A stretch of DNA of 64,000 nucleotides, taken from positions 124,001 to 188,000 of the forward strand of contig NW_020170394.1 of the NCBI RefSeq assembly GCF_000524195.1, given 5' to 3'. This DNA is from Echinococcus granulosus. Lineage: Eukaryota > Platyhelminthes > Cestoda > Cyclophyllidea > Taeniidae. Below are positions 41,205 to 52,968 of this stretch, in pieces (position 1 is the stretch's first letter; the number at the start of each line of letters is the position of its first letter). The notes under the pieces were generated by a model, which was not told the DNA's origin, searched no databases, and saw only the letters and a list, made by a program, of their open reading frames with translations. The translations under genes and the position numbers were made by a program.

Positions 41205-44200
41205 AAATAAATAGCTGATAAGAGTGAGGCAAAGGAAAACCCCATATTCAGCATTTAGATAAAATATTGAATCGGACTAGTAAGATAAATAACTTGCAAC
41301 TACGTAAATTTGGCAGGTGGTACTTTGAAAATTAAGTCTCTTCGCTAGAACAAGTAGATTATGCACCATCCCCTGCAACTTAGAGCCTAATCATAAGCCC
41401 GCACATTTTTGAACATGAGCTGTAGTTAGTCAAGTACTGCTAATACTGAAGCAACCCTTGCATAAAAACGCTCGTAATTAATGGATTGGCACTGAAGTAT
41501 GGCAAGTGTCGATTTAAATCAGAATCTATGAAACAGTAACAGCAAAATCAAAATATTGCAGCCATGAGGACATTTTGTGCTCAATGAACACGGCAAAAGA
41601 CAAGATATTGACAGACCGAGAGATAATTCCCAGTTTTGGCTTAAGTCTAACTGTTTTAAAGAAAATATCAGACAGGAGATGACGACTCATTGAACTTGAA
41701 GAACAATAGAAGTGAGAGGAAGTGAGCTTTTCAGACGCATTTTGTGAGGAAAAGGACTCACATTTAAGGCACCAAGGTGGGGTGAGAAACAACGGCTACA
41801 CACGGTTTCGTGCGTGTAGGCAATGAGAGTGAGTAACGACCTTTAGGGACGACCTTTGTATAATAAAACAATCTATTGAAGGTCTAAAAAAAGGAACAAA
41901 AAATTAAATTTAGGGTGATAAATACTTTTGTGAACTGGCAACAAATTTACACTGCTGACATTAATTGGTTGTGAACTCCTACTGTGAGGAGTAATGTAAT
42001 TTTTAAAATAAAATGCAGTTTATAGAGTAAAATGCAGTCTATTTATTGTGTAGTTCCAACACACGTAGATGACGATATGCTTTTAGTGCTCCAATACGCG
42101 TTTGTTTGAATGTATTTTTGTGTAAGAAGAGGTCGGCATACGCCAACTTCATGGCTTTGCTGACGCAACTGGCTCCTGAGTGGGAAGCTTACTCTTGCCC
42201 TATCTAGCCTTGATTTCATGTACCCCTTCAGAAGTCTTGTCAAATAGAGAGTGTTTTTCTCTATCGAGTCGCCGTATCACGGTTATAAAAAAGGTGGAAG
42301 GTGCAGTGCATCTAGTGTTCGCATCTTGCGTAATGCAGCAAAGTTGATGCGTGTTAACAAACCAAAAGCATCAGTGGTAAACATGACTCAAAATAATGTT
42401 GTAGTTATTTTGTAAAATGCTAGGAGTTCACCTAGAAAACAAAGTGGGGCGACTTCAGGTGGGGACTAATATCTGTCAATATTGATGTTCCACTCTAGTT
42501 GATCCCTAGGCGGAGGAAGAAATCTTGGGAAGACCGTGTAATGTACGCATCCCTCGAGCCGATGTGACGGCACTTACCGTCAATTGTAAAAGTGTGGTTT
42601 ATTAAACCAGCCCTATTCATATGAACGTCCCTACTTCTGTGAATAAGGATGAGGACAGGGTAAAGGCCGTTGTATGTTTGTTTCACCCCTCTCTTTAAGG
42701 AACAGGATAGTGGCAGTAACCAACATTATCACTATTCTCTGAAGAACAATCATAATTTTTAACGGCAATACATCAACTCTCTGGCGTTTATGAGTTGCAT
42801 TTTGTGTTATCAAAGCACAATGCCATTTCTGCATAAGACTTCTAGCATGGAAAGCACAAAGGCCAAACTGAGAGTGCGCTGTAAAAAGGCATAATCCATT
42901 CTGTTGTGAAACATTACGTCAACTAGTAATGGGCATTAGGAGGAATGTTACATAAATCGTTACCATGGCTACAAATGTATAGGTAACCTGATGTCACTAA
43001 TGCTGCCAGAACTGTTTCATAGGGAAGGTTGAAGTCTCCTTCATTTTGTTTTATTTAGCTTTCTCCTGTGAATTCATCGCTTTGCTGATGCAATGGTACC
43101 CTGTAAAGACCTTGTTGATACCCATGCAAAAAAATAAGGGGTGCTAAAACCCTAATCCAAACTTTTTCCTAGGGTGTCACGCACAAAGTGATTCACTTCG
43201 CCCCGAGGTATTGGACTCCCAAACGATGCGCCTTACCTGAGCGATAGAGTCGCATAGACGCGCAATTACTTACATGTAGGCCAGTGTGCCCTAACAACGA
43301 ATATTTGGTTACGAAATCCCTGCATACAAACAGTTAAAATGTTGCATCAGTTAGAATGCTTTGTAAAATCGAAAAAGGATGGGTTTTTTAGCGGTTGTAA
43401 GTGATGCCCTCCTGTCTGCCTTTTCAATCGTGCAAGTTTAAACTAGGTCAGGGCCTAAGAAATACAGGAAACACATTCCTTTCAAATAAGTTTATCACAG
43501 ATCGTTCAGACAATAAATGCAAATTAGTGAACTGATAGGCGTGGCCTCCAAATTTTAGCTGTATCAACGTGTCAAGTTTGTTTACGAGGAAAAGGGTCGT
43601 GACTGTGGCCTAGTAAGCAGGCTGAACGGCCTCGCTGCTGTGTGGGCAGACACATAAAAGGGGTCGCTCAACGCACTCAATGTGTATATACAATCTGCAT
43701 CCGGCCTGTGGTTCTAGTAAATAATTGCAGGTCTTACTGTGAAGGTGAGTGATCGGAGCGATCCAACTACGCTTTCTATTGCTGATAGCGAACAGGACAA
43801 AACCAGAAATGATGATGCGATCTATTTGAATTTATTCATACGGAGTATCTGGTATTGTAAATTCTAGTTTAAAAGAACTTTTCTAAAAAAAAGTTTGGTG
43901 GTGTTTTAAAGGTTGAAATAACTCGTCATTTAGTTCCCTTTTTGATGATACTATTTTCTTAAGCATTTTGAAATCCACTAGAAACTGCCCAATTGTGGGA
44001 TATTATTTTCAGGGTAGTTTTCTAAGTATCAGCATTCATTGTATATCCTTTTAACCCCGAAAAAAGCCGGTTTTAGTTCCGGATAGGATATCTAAGATTT
44101 ATTACTAGAAATTTATTATCATTTGCTTTTCTAACTATCCTGTTTGGTAGTTCGCAAAAATTTCTAAAATTTGCTGAAGCAACAGCGTCTGTGAGTGCGG

Positions 44201-44440
44201 AGGTGTTTAAAAAAACTACTTGGGCATGATACAAGCAGCCACCGCACCTGAATAATGCCTCCAACAAAAAGCACCTTGACGATCTGGCGGATAGTCTTGA
44301 CAGTGCACAATTCCACGTTGGGTTGTATTATAATGATTAAGGAATACAGTGATAACCCAACTATTGTATGTAGTCTCGAGTGAAGTTATTTCAGCATGCT
44401 GAAATGCACAGAAGTTAATGCAGTTCTTGATTTCCTTCTG
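41205..44440. other. Divergent intergenic region
   Basis: About 3.2 kb between the minus-strand glycosyltransferase and the plus-strand pseudouridine gene, so the promoters of both presumably lie here. I see no coding exon, no clear repeat and no RNA gene. Promoter elements cannot be assigned by eye. Confidence 0.5.
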
Positions 44441-44457
44441 TCTATTTAAGCAGTAAA
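44436..44457 (+). promoter_or_regulatory. Candidate trans-splice or 5' UTR intron acceptor
   Basis: A pyrimidine-rich run ending TTTAAGCAG stops at 44453, four bases before the ATG at 44458. A UTR of four bases is what spliced-leader trans-splicing would leave. An ordinary 5' UTR intron is the alternative. Confidence 0.5.
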
Positions 44458-46554
44458 ATGATTGGACTCGGTCGCCTTTCTACGTCCCTGGCACGAGGAC
44501 TGACCGCTGCGTACCGTTGCCAGCACCATCTTGCGCTTAAACTGTCTACCGCTGCATCACCTTTCGTGTGTGTCTCAGAAGAGGTGCAGGAGGCGCTGGC
44601 GAATAGACGAGGAGTGGTGGCGCTAGAGAGCACTATATTAACTCACGGCCTTCCCGCCGACCGCGCCCACCGCCTAGGCGTGGACGTGGAGGCGGCAGTA
44701 CGCACTCACGGGGCCGTGCCGGCCACTGTCGCTATCTTCGACGGATGCCTCCATGTCGGACTGGCCCGATCCGATCTTGATCGTCTTATCGACGCGGCTA
44801 GCCAGGGCAACGCCCGAAAGGCTGCCATTCGCGATCTGCCTTTCGCACTAACCTGCTCGGACCCCAGTCGCGTCTTCGGCACCACCGTCTCCTCCACCTC
44901 CTTTGCCGCCCATTTCGCTGGCATTCATGTGTTTGCCACTGGCGGCACTGGCGGCGTGCATCTCGGTGCAGAGGTCAGCATGGACGTCTCCTCGGATCTG
45001 CTGACTCTCGAGTCAATCCCTATTGCAGTTGTCTCCGCCGGTGTTAAGTCCATTCTCGACATTCCGAAAACACTTGAGGTGCTAGAATCAAGGGGTGTGA
45101 CTGTAGCCAGTGTTGGAACAGACATCTTTCCTGCCTTCTTTACGAGGAACTCCGGTGTCACGTCACCTGGAAGAGTTGATAGCCCTGAAGAAGCTGCACG
45201 ACTCTTTGCTACAAGCCTTGCTATACGACCTTCATCAGGAATGTTACTTGCCGTTCCGATCCCCGAGCACATGCAAGCTGTCGGTGAAACAGTAGCCAGA
45301 GCAATTGAGAAGGCTCATAAGGAGGCTGAGCAGGCTAACATTACTGGCTCCAATGTAACACCTTTCATGCTAGAAAGAGTTAGACAGCTTACCGATGATG
45401 CGTCTCTGGAGGCAAATATTCGTCTCGTCCTCAATAATGCCAAATTTGCTGCCCAGACCGCCGTCAACCTCGCCGTTCACATGAACGCACTCAGTGGCAG
45501 AAATGCACCTGTTGGAAACCCAGAAATTGTAGTTGTTGGTGGCTCCAATGTGGACATGACAGTCAAGTTGCGACCTGAGAAACTAAAAACTACGAAGGAC
45601 ATTTACCCTCCTGCAAGTTATTTGGGAACAGTTGAGGTTCTCGGGGGTGGTGGAGTTGGAAGAAATGTCGCTGATGCGGTGGGGAGACTCTCTTCGTCAC
45701 ACATTTTCCTAACGGCTGTCTCGAATGATGCTGATGGTCAAAGCCTACTTTATAGCCGGCCCTTTATTTCATGGAAAACGGCTCCTATTTTGGAATTTTC
45801 TCCACATACAGCAAAATATATAGGAGTGCTGAATTCAACTGGTGAGTTATTGTTTGGAGTTGCAGATATGGACATTCACAAACTGGTGACTCCAGCATTC
45901 GTTGAAAGTGAACTCAAAAAGCTGGCACTATCTCACATTAAGGTTATCTGCGCCGACGGAAATGTGGACACGAATACTCTAAAAGTGCTCATCAATATCG
46001 CCAAGTTCCACAAGGTTCCATTCTGGTACGAGCCAACAGACCTACATAAGTGTACCAAAATTATTGATGCAATAACTCGGAACCAGCCGATTGATGCGAT
46101 TTCCCCAAATCTAACTGAGCTCAAAGGTATTTACCTGAAGGTCACCAACAAGCAGTTGCAAATCAATCCCAGCTCCCATCAATCCCTGGTGGAATGTGCC
46201 GGTATGATACGTCGAGATTTGATCCCTCTGGCTGCCAACTGGTTTGTAAAAATGGGAAAAGACGGTGTGGTGCTCGTCAATCAAGCAGAAGCGTACCATT
46301 TTACATCCCCAGTTGTAAACCAGGCATCCATAGCAAGTGTTTCGGGTGCAGGTGACACTTCTGTAGGTGTTATACTTTATCTTCGATACATGAAAAAGTG
46401 GTCGTGGAAGAGAGCCGTCCTGGGAGGATTGAAAGCTGCAGAGCTCTCATTAGCATGCAAAAATCCCGTGCCAGATGCACTTAAGCCGGAACTTTTTGAT
46501 AATGAAGGAAACTTGAATTTCTGGGCAAAGAAGATTCAAGTGAATGCTTTGTGA
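44458..46554 (+). CDS. Pseudouridine-metabolising bifunctional protein (PsuG glycosidase + PfkB kinase)
   Basis: The kinase half phosphorylates pseudouridine to pseudouridine 5'-phosphate; the glycosidase half splits that into uracil and ribose 5-phosphate, salvaging nucleosides from RNA breakdown. The frame is one uninterrupted exon of 698 aa. Residues 1-34 are rich in Arg, Ser, Ala and Leu without acids, as in a mitochondrial presequence. The PsuG-like half (about 37-345) shows ALESTILTHGLP with Glu57, KAAIRDLP with Lys121, FATGGTGGVHLGAE and MDVSSDL with Asp176. These match the Glu, Schiff-base Lys and metal-binding Asp of bacterial PsuG. The PfkB half (about 356-690) shows GGSNVDM, GGGGVGRN (396-403) and SGAGDT with the catalytic-base Asp633. 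The first 600 bases are clearly more GC-rich, with C-ending codons, than the rest. This is the only long intronless gene in the window. The fusion is known in other eukaryotes, so the domain calls are firm. Confidence 0.95.
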   Translation: MIGLGRLSTSLARGLTAAYRCQHHLALKLSTAASPFVCVSEEVQEALANRRGVVALESTILTHGLPADRAHRLGVDVEAAVRTHGAVPATVAIFDGCLHVGLARSDLDRLIDAASQGNARKAAIRDLPFALTCSDPSRVFGTTVSSTSFAAHFAGIHVFATGGTGGVHLGAEVSMDVSSDLLTLESIPIAVVSAGVKSILDIPKTLEVLESRGVTVASVGTDIFPAFFTRNSGVTSPGRVDSPEEAARLFATSLAIRPSSGMLLAVPIPEHMQAVGETVARAIEKAHKEAEQANITGSNVTPFMLERVRQLTDDASLEANIRLVLNNAKFAAQTAVNLAVHMNALSGRNAPVGNPEIVVVGGSNVDMTVKLRPEKLKTTKDIYPPASYLGTVEVLGGGGVGRNVADAVGRLSSSHIFLTAVSNDADGQSLLYSRPFISWKTAPILEFSPHTAKYIGVLNSTGELLFGVADMDIHKLVTPAFVESELKKLALSHIKVICADGNVDTNTLKVLINIAKFHKVPFWYEPTDLHKCTKIIDAITRNQPIDAISPNLTELKGIYLKVTNKQLQINPSSHQSLVECAGMIRRDLIPLAANWFVKMGKDGVVLVNQAEAYHFTSPVVNQASIASVSGAGDTSVGVILYLRYMKKWSWKRAVLGGLKAAELSLACKNPVPDALKPELFDNEGNLNFWAKKIQVNAL

Positions 46555-46665
46555 TGTTGTACACCGACAATCTTTACATTTCTATATAAATGGAATTAAA
46601 ATTTAGTTAATCTAGGTGCATTTTATGCTATTCTTTAGATTAGGCGTTAATACAACTTTCGTGTG

Positions 46666-46671
46666 AATAAA
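46666..46671 (+). terminator. Candidate polyadenylation signal
   Basis: AATAAA 111 bases after the stop codon of the pseudouridine gene, on the same strand and at a normal distance for a 3' UTR end. No competing AATAAA lies between. Confidence 0.6.
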
Positions 46672-48558
46672 ACGGGAACACGAATAAGAAACAATCCACA
46701 AGATCAAATAAATAAGGTTCACACAAAGCACTCCAACTCTTCCTCAGAGTCGTAATAAGCCAACTTGGCATGAAAGGGCATGCGCTACTTACGTAGGTGG
46801 GGTCTGCTCGGAAATTCGACTCGCTGCGACTAAATTGCTTCCTCCAGTAAATACATAATCCCGCAAAATGTCAAATCACTGTACGAAACTTTTGAGCATC
46901 GCTTCCGACCGTGGCGGTCATCATGAAGTGGTCGGGGGCTTAAGAATCAATCGCGAACCAGGAACCATAATAGTGAAAGCCATTTGCATAGGAGAAGGCA
47001 TTTGATTCCTTCTTCACTGATGCATCTCTGCAATTCCGGTGTATCCAAAGCTTTTTGTACTGTATCAGGGAATGGAAATGCATTGAAATCATGCTGTTCA
47101 AGATTGGACAATGCTCTATAACGGCAGGAAATCGGCCTAACGACAGAGCCATTTAGTAAAAAACAGGATTTAAAATAGTTTAATGGGGCAAATTTTTCGA
47201 ATCTATTCCTCCTATCCGCATTGTTCCCATTTCAGTTCTTCCCAGCCATGCATTCTTGACCCATTTTGCTGACAGAGAGGTGGAGGAGGTATCGCTTGTT
47301 CACTTAAGCAAACTCTTTATGTAGGTACTGTAGATAGCTCCATATTGGACTTGTCCAAAAAATCCCAATTTTGGTGTCGTTCCAGGTGTTAATATCACTG
47401 TTGCAAAACACGGGGTTAGGGTAATTGCCAAAGGTAGGTGACATTTCGCACCTATTAGGAGTCTTAACAGATTCATACGTCTGCTCTAGATGCCCTACCT
47501 ACGCTTAAGTTTAATGTTCCGACATCAAAATCAAGGTGACTGTGCTTTTGGAACAGGTTGATTTTCCGCCATCACCAACGAAGTGTCCCAAGTCTTCACT
47601 AAGGTCGTAGCAAACCAATGAAGAATGCATCACATATCAGTATAGTGTGATGGTGCATGGGCCGGAGGTCATGCTGCAGAGTGGAAGAGCAACCTATCGT
47701 CGCGTAGCAGAGTGCACTTCTATCAAAATGTAGAACCATTATAGTTATTGCGCTAAATGCTTATAGACACAAGGTTCATCTGAAGTTAAATACAAGCTTC
47801 CAAACTTAGTATCAAGAAACGGCTGTGCAACATTTGCGCCCATTGTGGCGATTGCAAATCAGGTTTGAGTGCATGTTTAAACATGGGGACATTTTAATCT
47901 CCACAGATTGTACACGGCCCCTTGTCTATGTCCTCATCCGTTCCAAGTAGTCTTCCTGCTCCTGCTCAATGTATTATCATCCACATTGCATTGGGCCATT
48001 ACAACCCCATGAGGGGCTCGGGGCACTACACTAAAAAACAACTTACGAAATGCAAAATGAAACATAACAAGCAACTTTCGGAAATTTTTGAATACATTTC
48101 ATAGCACCCGAGGGCAGGATGCCACCCACGAAGGTACCAATGACGGTTTGTCAGAATTACGTACAGTGGTACTGGGGGAAACATCTATTAACGACGTATG
48201 CAAAGATAATAGACCAATACAAACAAACGTTTGGATTATAGGCCGTTAATTATAAGGTTATGAGGGTCAAACATATTATTGTAAAGACGAATAGAATTAA
48301 AAAGTGCCTTGCTTAAGGTTTTAAACTTACGATTAATTCCGCATTAAGCAAATAATTTAAAAAAACTTGCGTAACGTTTTTCAGTTATTACACTTCAAAA
48401 TTACGTAAAAAAGTCACCTTTTTGCACTAAACACGGAGCAAATAAAATCAAAGCAAAATTGCAGTCTTTAGCCCTAACTGTCAGCCAATAATTTCAAGAT
48501 AATTGTTTAAATTCTCCGGCTGCTCGTGCGTGTGGCGGACTTCTGGACACTTCGCGTG
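46672..48558. other. Intergenic region upstream of eL36
   Basis: About 1.9 kb with no supported exon on either strand. The last few hundred bases must hold the eL36 promoter. I see no firm promoter motif. Several AG acceptor-like sites occur about 48440-48505, but none decides the transcript start. Confidence 0.4.
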
Positions 48559-48904
48559 ATGTCCCATATTCGCAAGTATTCAGTTTGTGTTGGTCCGGAG
48601 CGAGGTTATCGACGAACGAAGAATGTCAAGCGTGTGAAGCCATCAAACTCCAATGGTGTAGGTCCGCGTTTATAAAGGCTTAACTTTGCTATAGCACTCT
48701 GGGAAACAATCGAAGTTTATACGGAGCCTCGTTCGTGAAATTGTTGGATTCGCTCCATTTGAGAGACGTGCTTTGGAGTTACTGAAAAACGACAGGGAGA
48801 AGCGTGCCTTGAAGTTCCTTAAGACCCGAATTGGCGGACATCGGCGTGGAAAAAAGAAGAGGGAAGAGCTCATGAGTGTGGTGAAGAGTCTTCGTCATAA
48901 GTAA
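48559..48904 (+). CDS. RPL36: Large-subunit ribosomal protein eL36
   Basis: A structural protein of the cytosolic 60S subunit. Exon 1 is 48559-48657 (33 codons) and exon 2 is 48695-48904. The 37-nt intron between them (48658-48694) begins GTAGGT and ends GCTATAG; without splicing the frame meets a stop five codons on. The joined protein has 102 aa, against 105 in human. The match is strong across the second exon: [20 protein letters not shown], then [18 protein letters not shown] and GKKKREEL. These align with the [20 protein letters not shown] and KRALKFIKKRVG blocks of the animal protein. The N-terminal part is less conserved but has the expected basic character. The start is the first ATG in frame that gives the family length. 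Confidence 0.93.
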
Positions 48905-48929
48905 TTTTTGAAGATAAATCGTTAATGGT

Positions 48930-49720
48930 TGCAGTACGGTAGACTTGTTTGGTATTTCGTAGCGGTTTGGGGTTTCGTCATGTTTTGTTGGGTTGGTCGT
49001 ATTTGATGTAAATGAGAGGGATAGTTCCTTCTACTGTCTTCGCTTTCGACATCCCATGTGCGTGCCTATCTGCATCGCATACAGGTTCATTAATCTTTGG
49101 GAGGTGGAACAGGTGTTATGTGGCCATGCTTGGAGGGCAACAACCTAATGGAACCTTTTTTGCGGTTGTGGTGGCGAATCAATGAATACGTCACTGTGTT
49201 ACCCCCGTGCCTATGCTTAACGTGTGCGCTTCCGAGTAGGTTTTTCTATAGTGGGACTTGGGGAGGTCAGTCCTCAGCGGCTTGTGTACTTGAGGAGCGC
49301 TCGAGGCCTGGCTTCGAGTACCGGGGCTTGGTGGCACTTAGCGTGTGGATTCCTTCCGTAGTACATGAGGCTCGGTCGCGTCACCGCCAGGTCGTCTCGG
49401 CGCTGGGTGTTGGGTGGCTTTGGGATTGGTTACACATTCATAGGCATGTGTGGGGTGCCCGATGCTTGTTTACAAAGGGAGCTTCAATACTGGGGGCTCG
49501 TGTCGTATGCGTGCTTGGGTTATAGAGCGGGGGTCCGAGCTCGTGTCGGATCTTAGTCTTTACAGAGTGGGAAGCATTAAGGATGCCTTAGCGTGCAGGG
49601 ATGTCACGGCAATCTTGACTCAGTTCCTATCCCGATGTGGATAGGATAGATTGACTTGGGGGGTGTGCCGGAGTAGTTGACTGTTGCGCGAGTTTTGTTA
49701 GAGCCCGACAGATCTGATAT
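48930..49720 (+). other. G/T-skewed block downstream of eL36
   Basis: The plus strand is visibly enriched in G and T and poor in A over several hundred bases, unlike the flanks. A 142-codon frame at 49097-49525 (rich in Trp, Cys, Arg and Leu) is a by-product of this and matches nothing I know. An AATAAA lies at about 49806. The block could be a long 3' UTR, a non-coding transcript or a decayed element; I cannot tell which. Confidence 0.35.
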
Positions 49721-50230
49721 CAGAATTGTGATAACGTGGCCAGGTGGCGTCAGCATACGCGTTTAAGCACAATAGACCAGTAGCTTCTTCGTTTATTTGG
49801 GCTAGAATAAAAAAAACACGTAAAGTCCAAGTAAATATTCGCTCAAATTTAATTTGAGTGGTAACACGGTGATGATATCACACCCCACATTCGGTTATTC
49901 GCATTTTGGTATCGTATTGTTAGTCTTGAACGTTAATTAAGTGAGGGTTCATGAAGGCCCGCGGCTGAATCATTGTCCCATTGACACTAGACACGGCTTC
50001 AGTAAAGATTCTGTGGCTGTTTTTATAATCACATTCTATCCTAAACTAGGAAACTGTATGCATTGCTTTATGTGACCGATTCTTTGCAGTCACGCCCAAG
50101 TCTAATTTGACTATTATGTGCTATCAAAAAATTGTTTATTGACGGATGCTTATTGTTTAACCTTGATACTTTATTATGATTCTAGCTAACCAAAAATAAT
50201 TCTTTCTTTGCTGTGTTTGTTTACAATGGT

Positions 50231-51403
50231 CTAGAACGGTACATTGACCCGCCCATTGTCCCTTGGAATGGGCGAATACGTGACCCTTTCTTGGCTAAAA
50301 AAAGACAATACGAACTGCATGTCAGATCTTTTAGCTAATCCTTTTCTGATTGGATCGACACTACTGCCTACGTGCATTCTGCGCCACATCCTGGCTTGGG
50401 GTTGCACGTTAGGGGCGCGCAACCCTAAACCATTGTTATTCACTAGAAATTAGGATTTATCCCATTTTTTCTAACTAATTTTTGAGACAATCTAAGCTCC
50501 ATGTTTGCCATATTTCACTTCACTGTGTTTCATGTTTGTTGTTCCAAATCCATGCAGTGATATGGACACATTCTTCAAAATGAGACTTATTGGGGCAATA
50601 GCCCGCAATAAACCAGTAGAACTATCTGGAATGTGAATTGACGAAGATAGACCCAATCGCAGGCTTACCAGTCTCAAGAGATCTTCCTGCGCCATCAGAT
50701 ACAGACTCCTCTCATCGATGTTATCATTGCATTTAAAAAAAACACCATAGGAAGGTGGATTTAGCGGCGGAATGGAGGACCTAGGACTGATTTAGAAGTT
50801 CACTTTAAGGGATCCATTGTCTATGTTCTTCACGATGCGATCTGTGTGTTTATACATTACATGTTTTCGGTTACTAGATATTCGTGATCGAGTAGTCGGT
50901 CTCTAAAGTTTTAGTGTACAATAAGATATCAATAGAAAGGCTTTGCTTCATTTGTTTGTAGGGCTTACTTGAGCAAGCAAACCCAAGTATACTTTCTACC
51001 CGTCTGTGATTTATTTCAGTTCAGAACGATTGGGAAATTAAAAGGCGAGATAAATTGTCAGTCCTGCAAAAACGTGTCTTGAAAAATATGCAAACCTTTT
51101 CCTGCAACTGTGGTGGGATTGCGCAGCTGCTACAATTGTATTGAGACCGTCGCACCTAACCTAAGGCAAGCCTCTGAACTCATGCATTGATAGGTTGATA
51201 ATAAAGCAATTGCGATTGTACCTGAAGGAAGGATCGCAGGCGGCAAAATCGCAAAACGCCTCAAGAATTGTATTGCGTGGACCGATAAGCCGTAGGCGGG
51301 GGATGCGAATGTTCCCTCTTCCGGGAGATGGAGCGGAAAAAGGCCAATTGATTCCTTCTAGGGAAAGGTAACTAAGATTTTCATCAATGATATCTTTACT
51401 CGC
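50231..51403 (-). CDS. Doubtful unidentified exons
   Basis: Three minus-strand segments look protein-like and have splice-type ends. The first, about 51403-51222, contains SYLSLEGINWPF and RLIGPRNTILEAFCDF and ends at TTCAG/GTACAA. The second, about 50786-50669, contains PPSYGVFFKCND and RSLYLMAQEDLLRL and ends at CTG/GTAAGC. The third, 50442-50231, starts after AATTTCTAG and ends in RVNVPF and a stop. The simplest joins do not all keep frame, and I recognise no family. They may be exons of a divergent gene or chance frames. Confidence 0.18.
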
Positions 51404-51409
51404 CTTCAC

Positions 51410-52968
51410 AAGTAATAATTATTCTAGTTTAAATTACTCGCTTTCCAGCTTTTCCACGTTAGTCTTTAGAAATGACTACGGTAGTTTATGCCTTTGGTTT
51501 TGGAAGCTAAGTTCAGGAGTCAAATATGCTTGGGCCTCCAGGCATTTGCCTAAGTTTTAAATAAGTAAATGTGCCCATTGGCCGGTGTCAGGCTGAATAT
51601 GGACGTGAATTTGTTTCTTTCCAGCAATACAAAACGCTTTAAGAGAATCGGGAAAGTAAAGGAATGGGATAATTGGGTGTGTTCCATAAGAACTTTTCGA
51701 ATGCTTGAGGAAAATTCGCCTCCTCGGAGTATCAATGTCACGATAATCAAGACGAATCACATGATTGCCTCACATGTTACTGATTCGGCATCACACCTAC
51801 TTTATTTCACCAACAGATGCCCTGAAACATTGGTATTAAGTCGAAAAACTCATGAGCATCAAGTTTGTGCTTCAGCGCCTGCATTATGCTCAAAAAACTT
51901 TGTAAAAATCTGCCAAACTAGTTACAGTGGATGTCAAATACAGGTCAGCAAACTGTTGAGACTGAGCACTGTGGGGAGAATAGATACACGAAGCGATTAA
52001 AATAGGTGATTTGCCAGCAAACCACTGGGTGGACCAACTGCATACTGCATTTTCCAGCCTGTTAAGAGCAAATCCTGGCGCATTATCCAGAGTACCTTTC
52101 GTGATCGTATCACATCTGAACCTCCGGGCTTTATCCTGCCAGTCGGTGTCAAACACGTTTCATCATGGTGACAACAATGAGTGAGTTTTTAAGGCGCACA
52201 TCGTACCGCGTCTTGTGTGAGGTCGAACTAAGACCATGCATCCTAAATACACTGGCCTATTGGCACCTGGACCATATAAAAGAGCACGAATGGACAAAGA
52301 TGTCTAGATGACTTTAATGCACAAAAGAGAAACCTTATAAACATGTATGTGGGTAATGTTCCAAGTTGGAACACTGACGGAAAAAGCAATATGACTTCTA
52401 AAACAATAACCCAGTAAACTGAGGTCCATAAACACATTATGTGTAATGAGACGGAAAACTCGAGCAGGAGATGCCACCTTCCACACGTTATTTAGCTAAA
52501 AAATCAATCATGGACCAAAATGCGTAATACACAATAGTCTACATCTAGGGAATCCAGAGACCTACAAGTGATTTGTTTATGCTACAGTTTGAAAATATTT
52601 TAAGCGGTATTCTGTTCCTTGGTCTACGCTAAACACAAAACCCATCACTTATTTACACCTTTATCAAGGAGGCAGCATGGACGAATGAACATATATATTC
52701 CCTTTTTTTAAGGGATGAGTTCTGTAATATAATCGTCCATTGAAATGCGAATAGGATGAAATTGCAAGCGTGATGGAATGAGTAAAGTTCAGTGATTGTC
52801 TGACGGGCATCAAAATGGGGTGATAATTAAAGGGCTGTCAGACAGGGTAAGATTGCAGGCCTACTGAGTAAGACAAGGTAGCTGAGAGGAAATTTACTGT
52901 GAGAGAGCCGTGAAAGTAAGACGAATAAGTGTGAATAATGAGAGTAGAGTGTGTACGTGTGTGAACAC
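51410..52968. other. Intergenic stretch downstream of the first pyruvate-kinase-like gene
   Basis: Competing open frames lie on opposite strands (51569-52000 plus, 51890-52156 minus). Neither has a recognisable domain. The last few hundred bases before 52969 should hold the 3' UTR of the minus-strand gene; I could not place a polyadenylation signal. Confidence 0.4.

Noticed and set aside
44706..45272. Minus-strand frames inside the pseudouridine gene
   Set aside because: Shadows of the strongly supported plus-strand gene.
49097..49525. 142-codon plus-strand frame after eL36
   Set aside because: Trp/Cys/Arg-rich reading of a G/T-skewed block; no family resemblance.
51569..52000. 143-codon plus-strand frame
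   Set aside because: No domain, and competing frames on the other strand look equally plausible.
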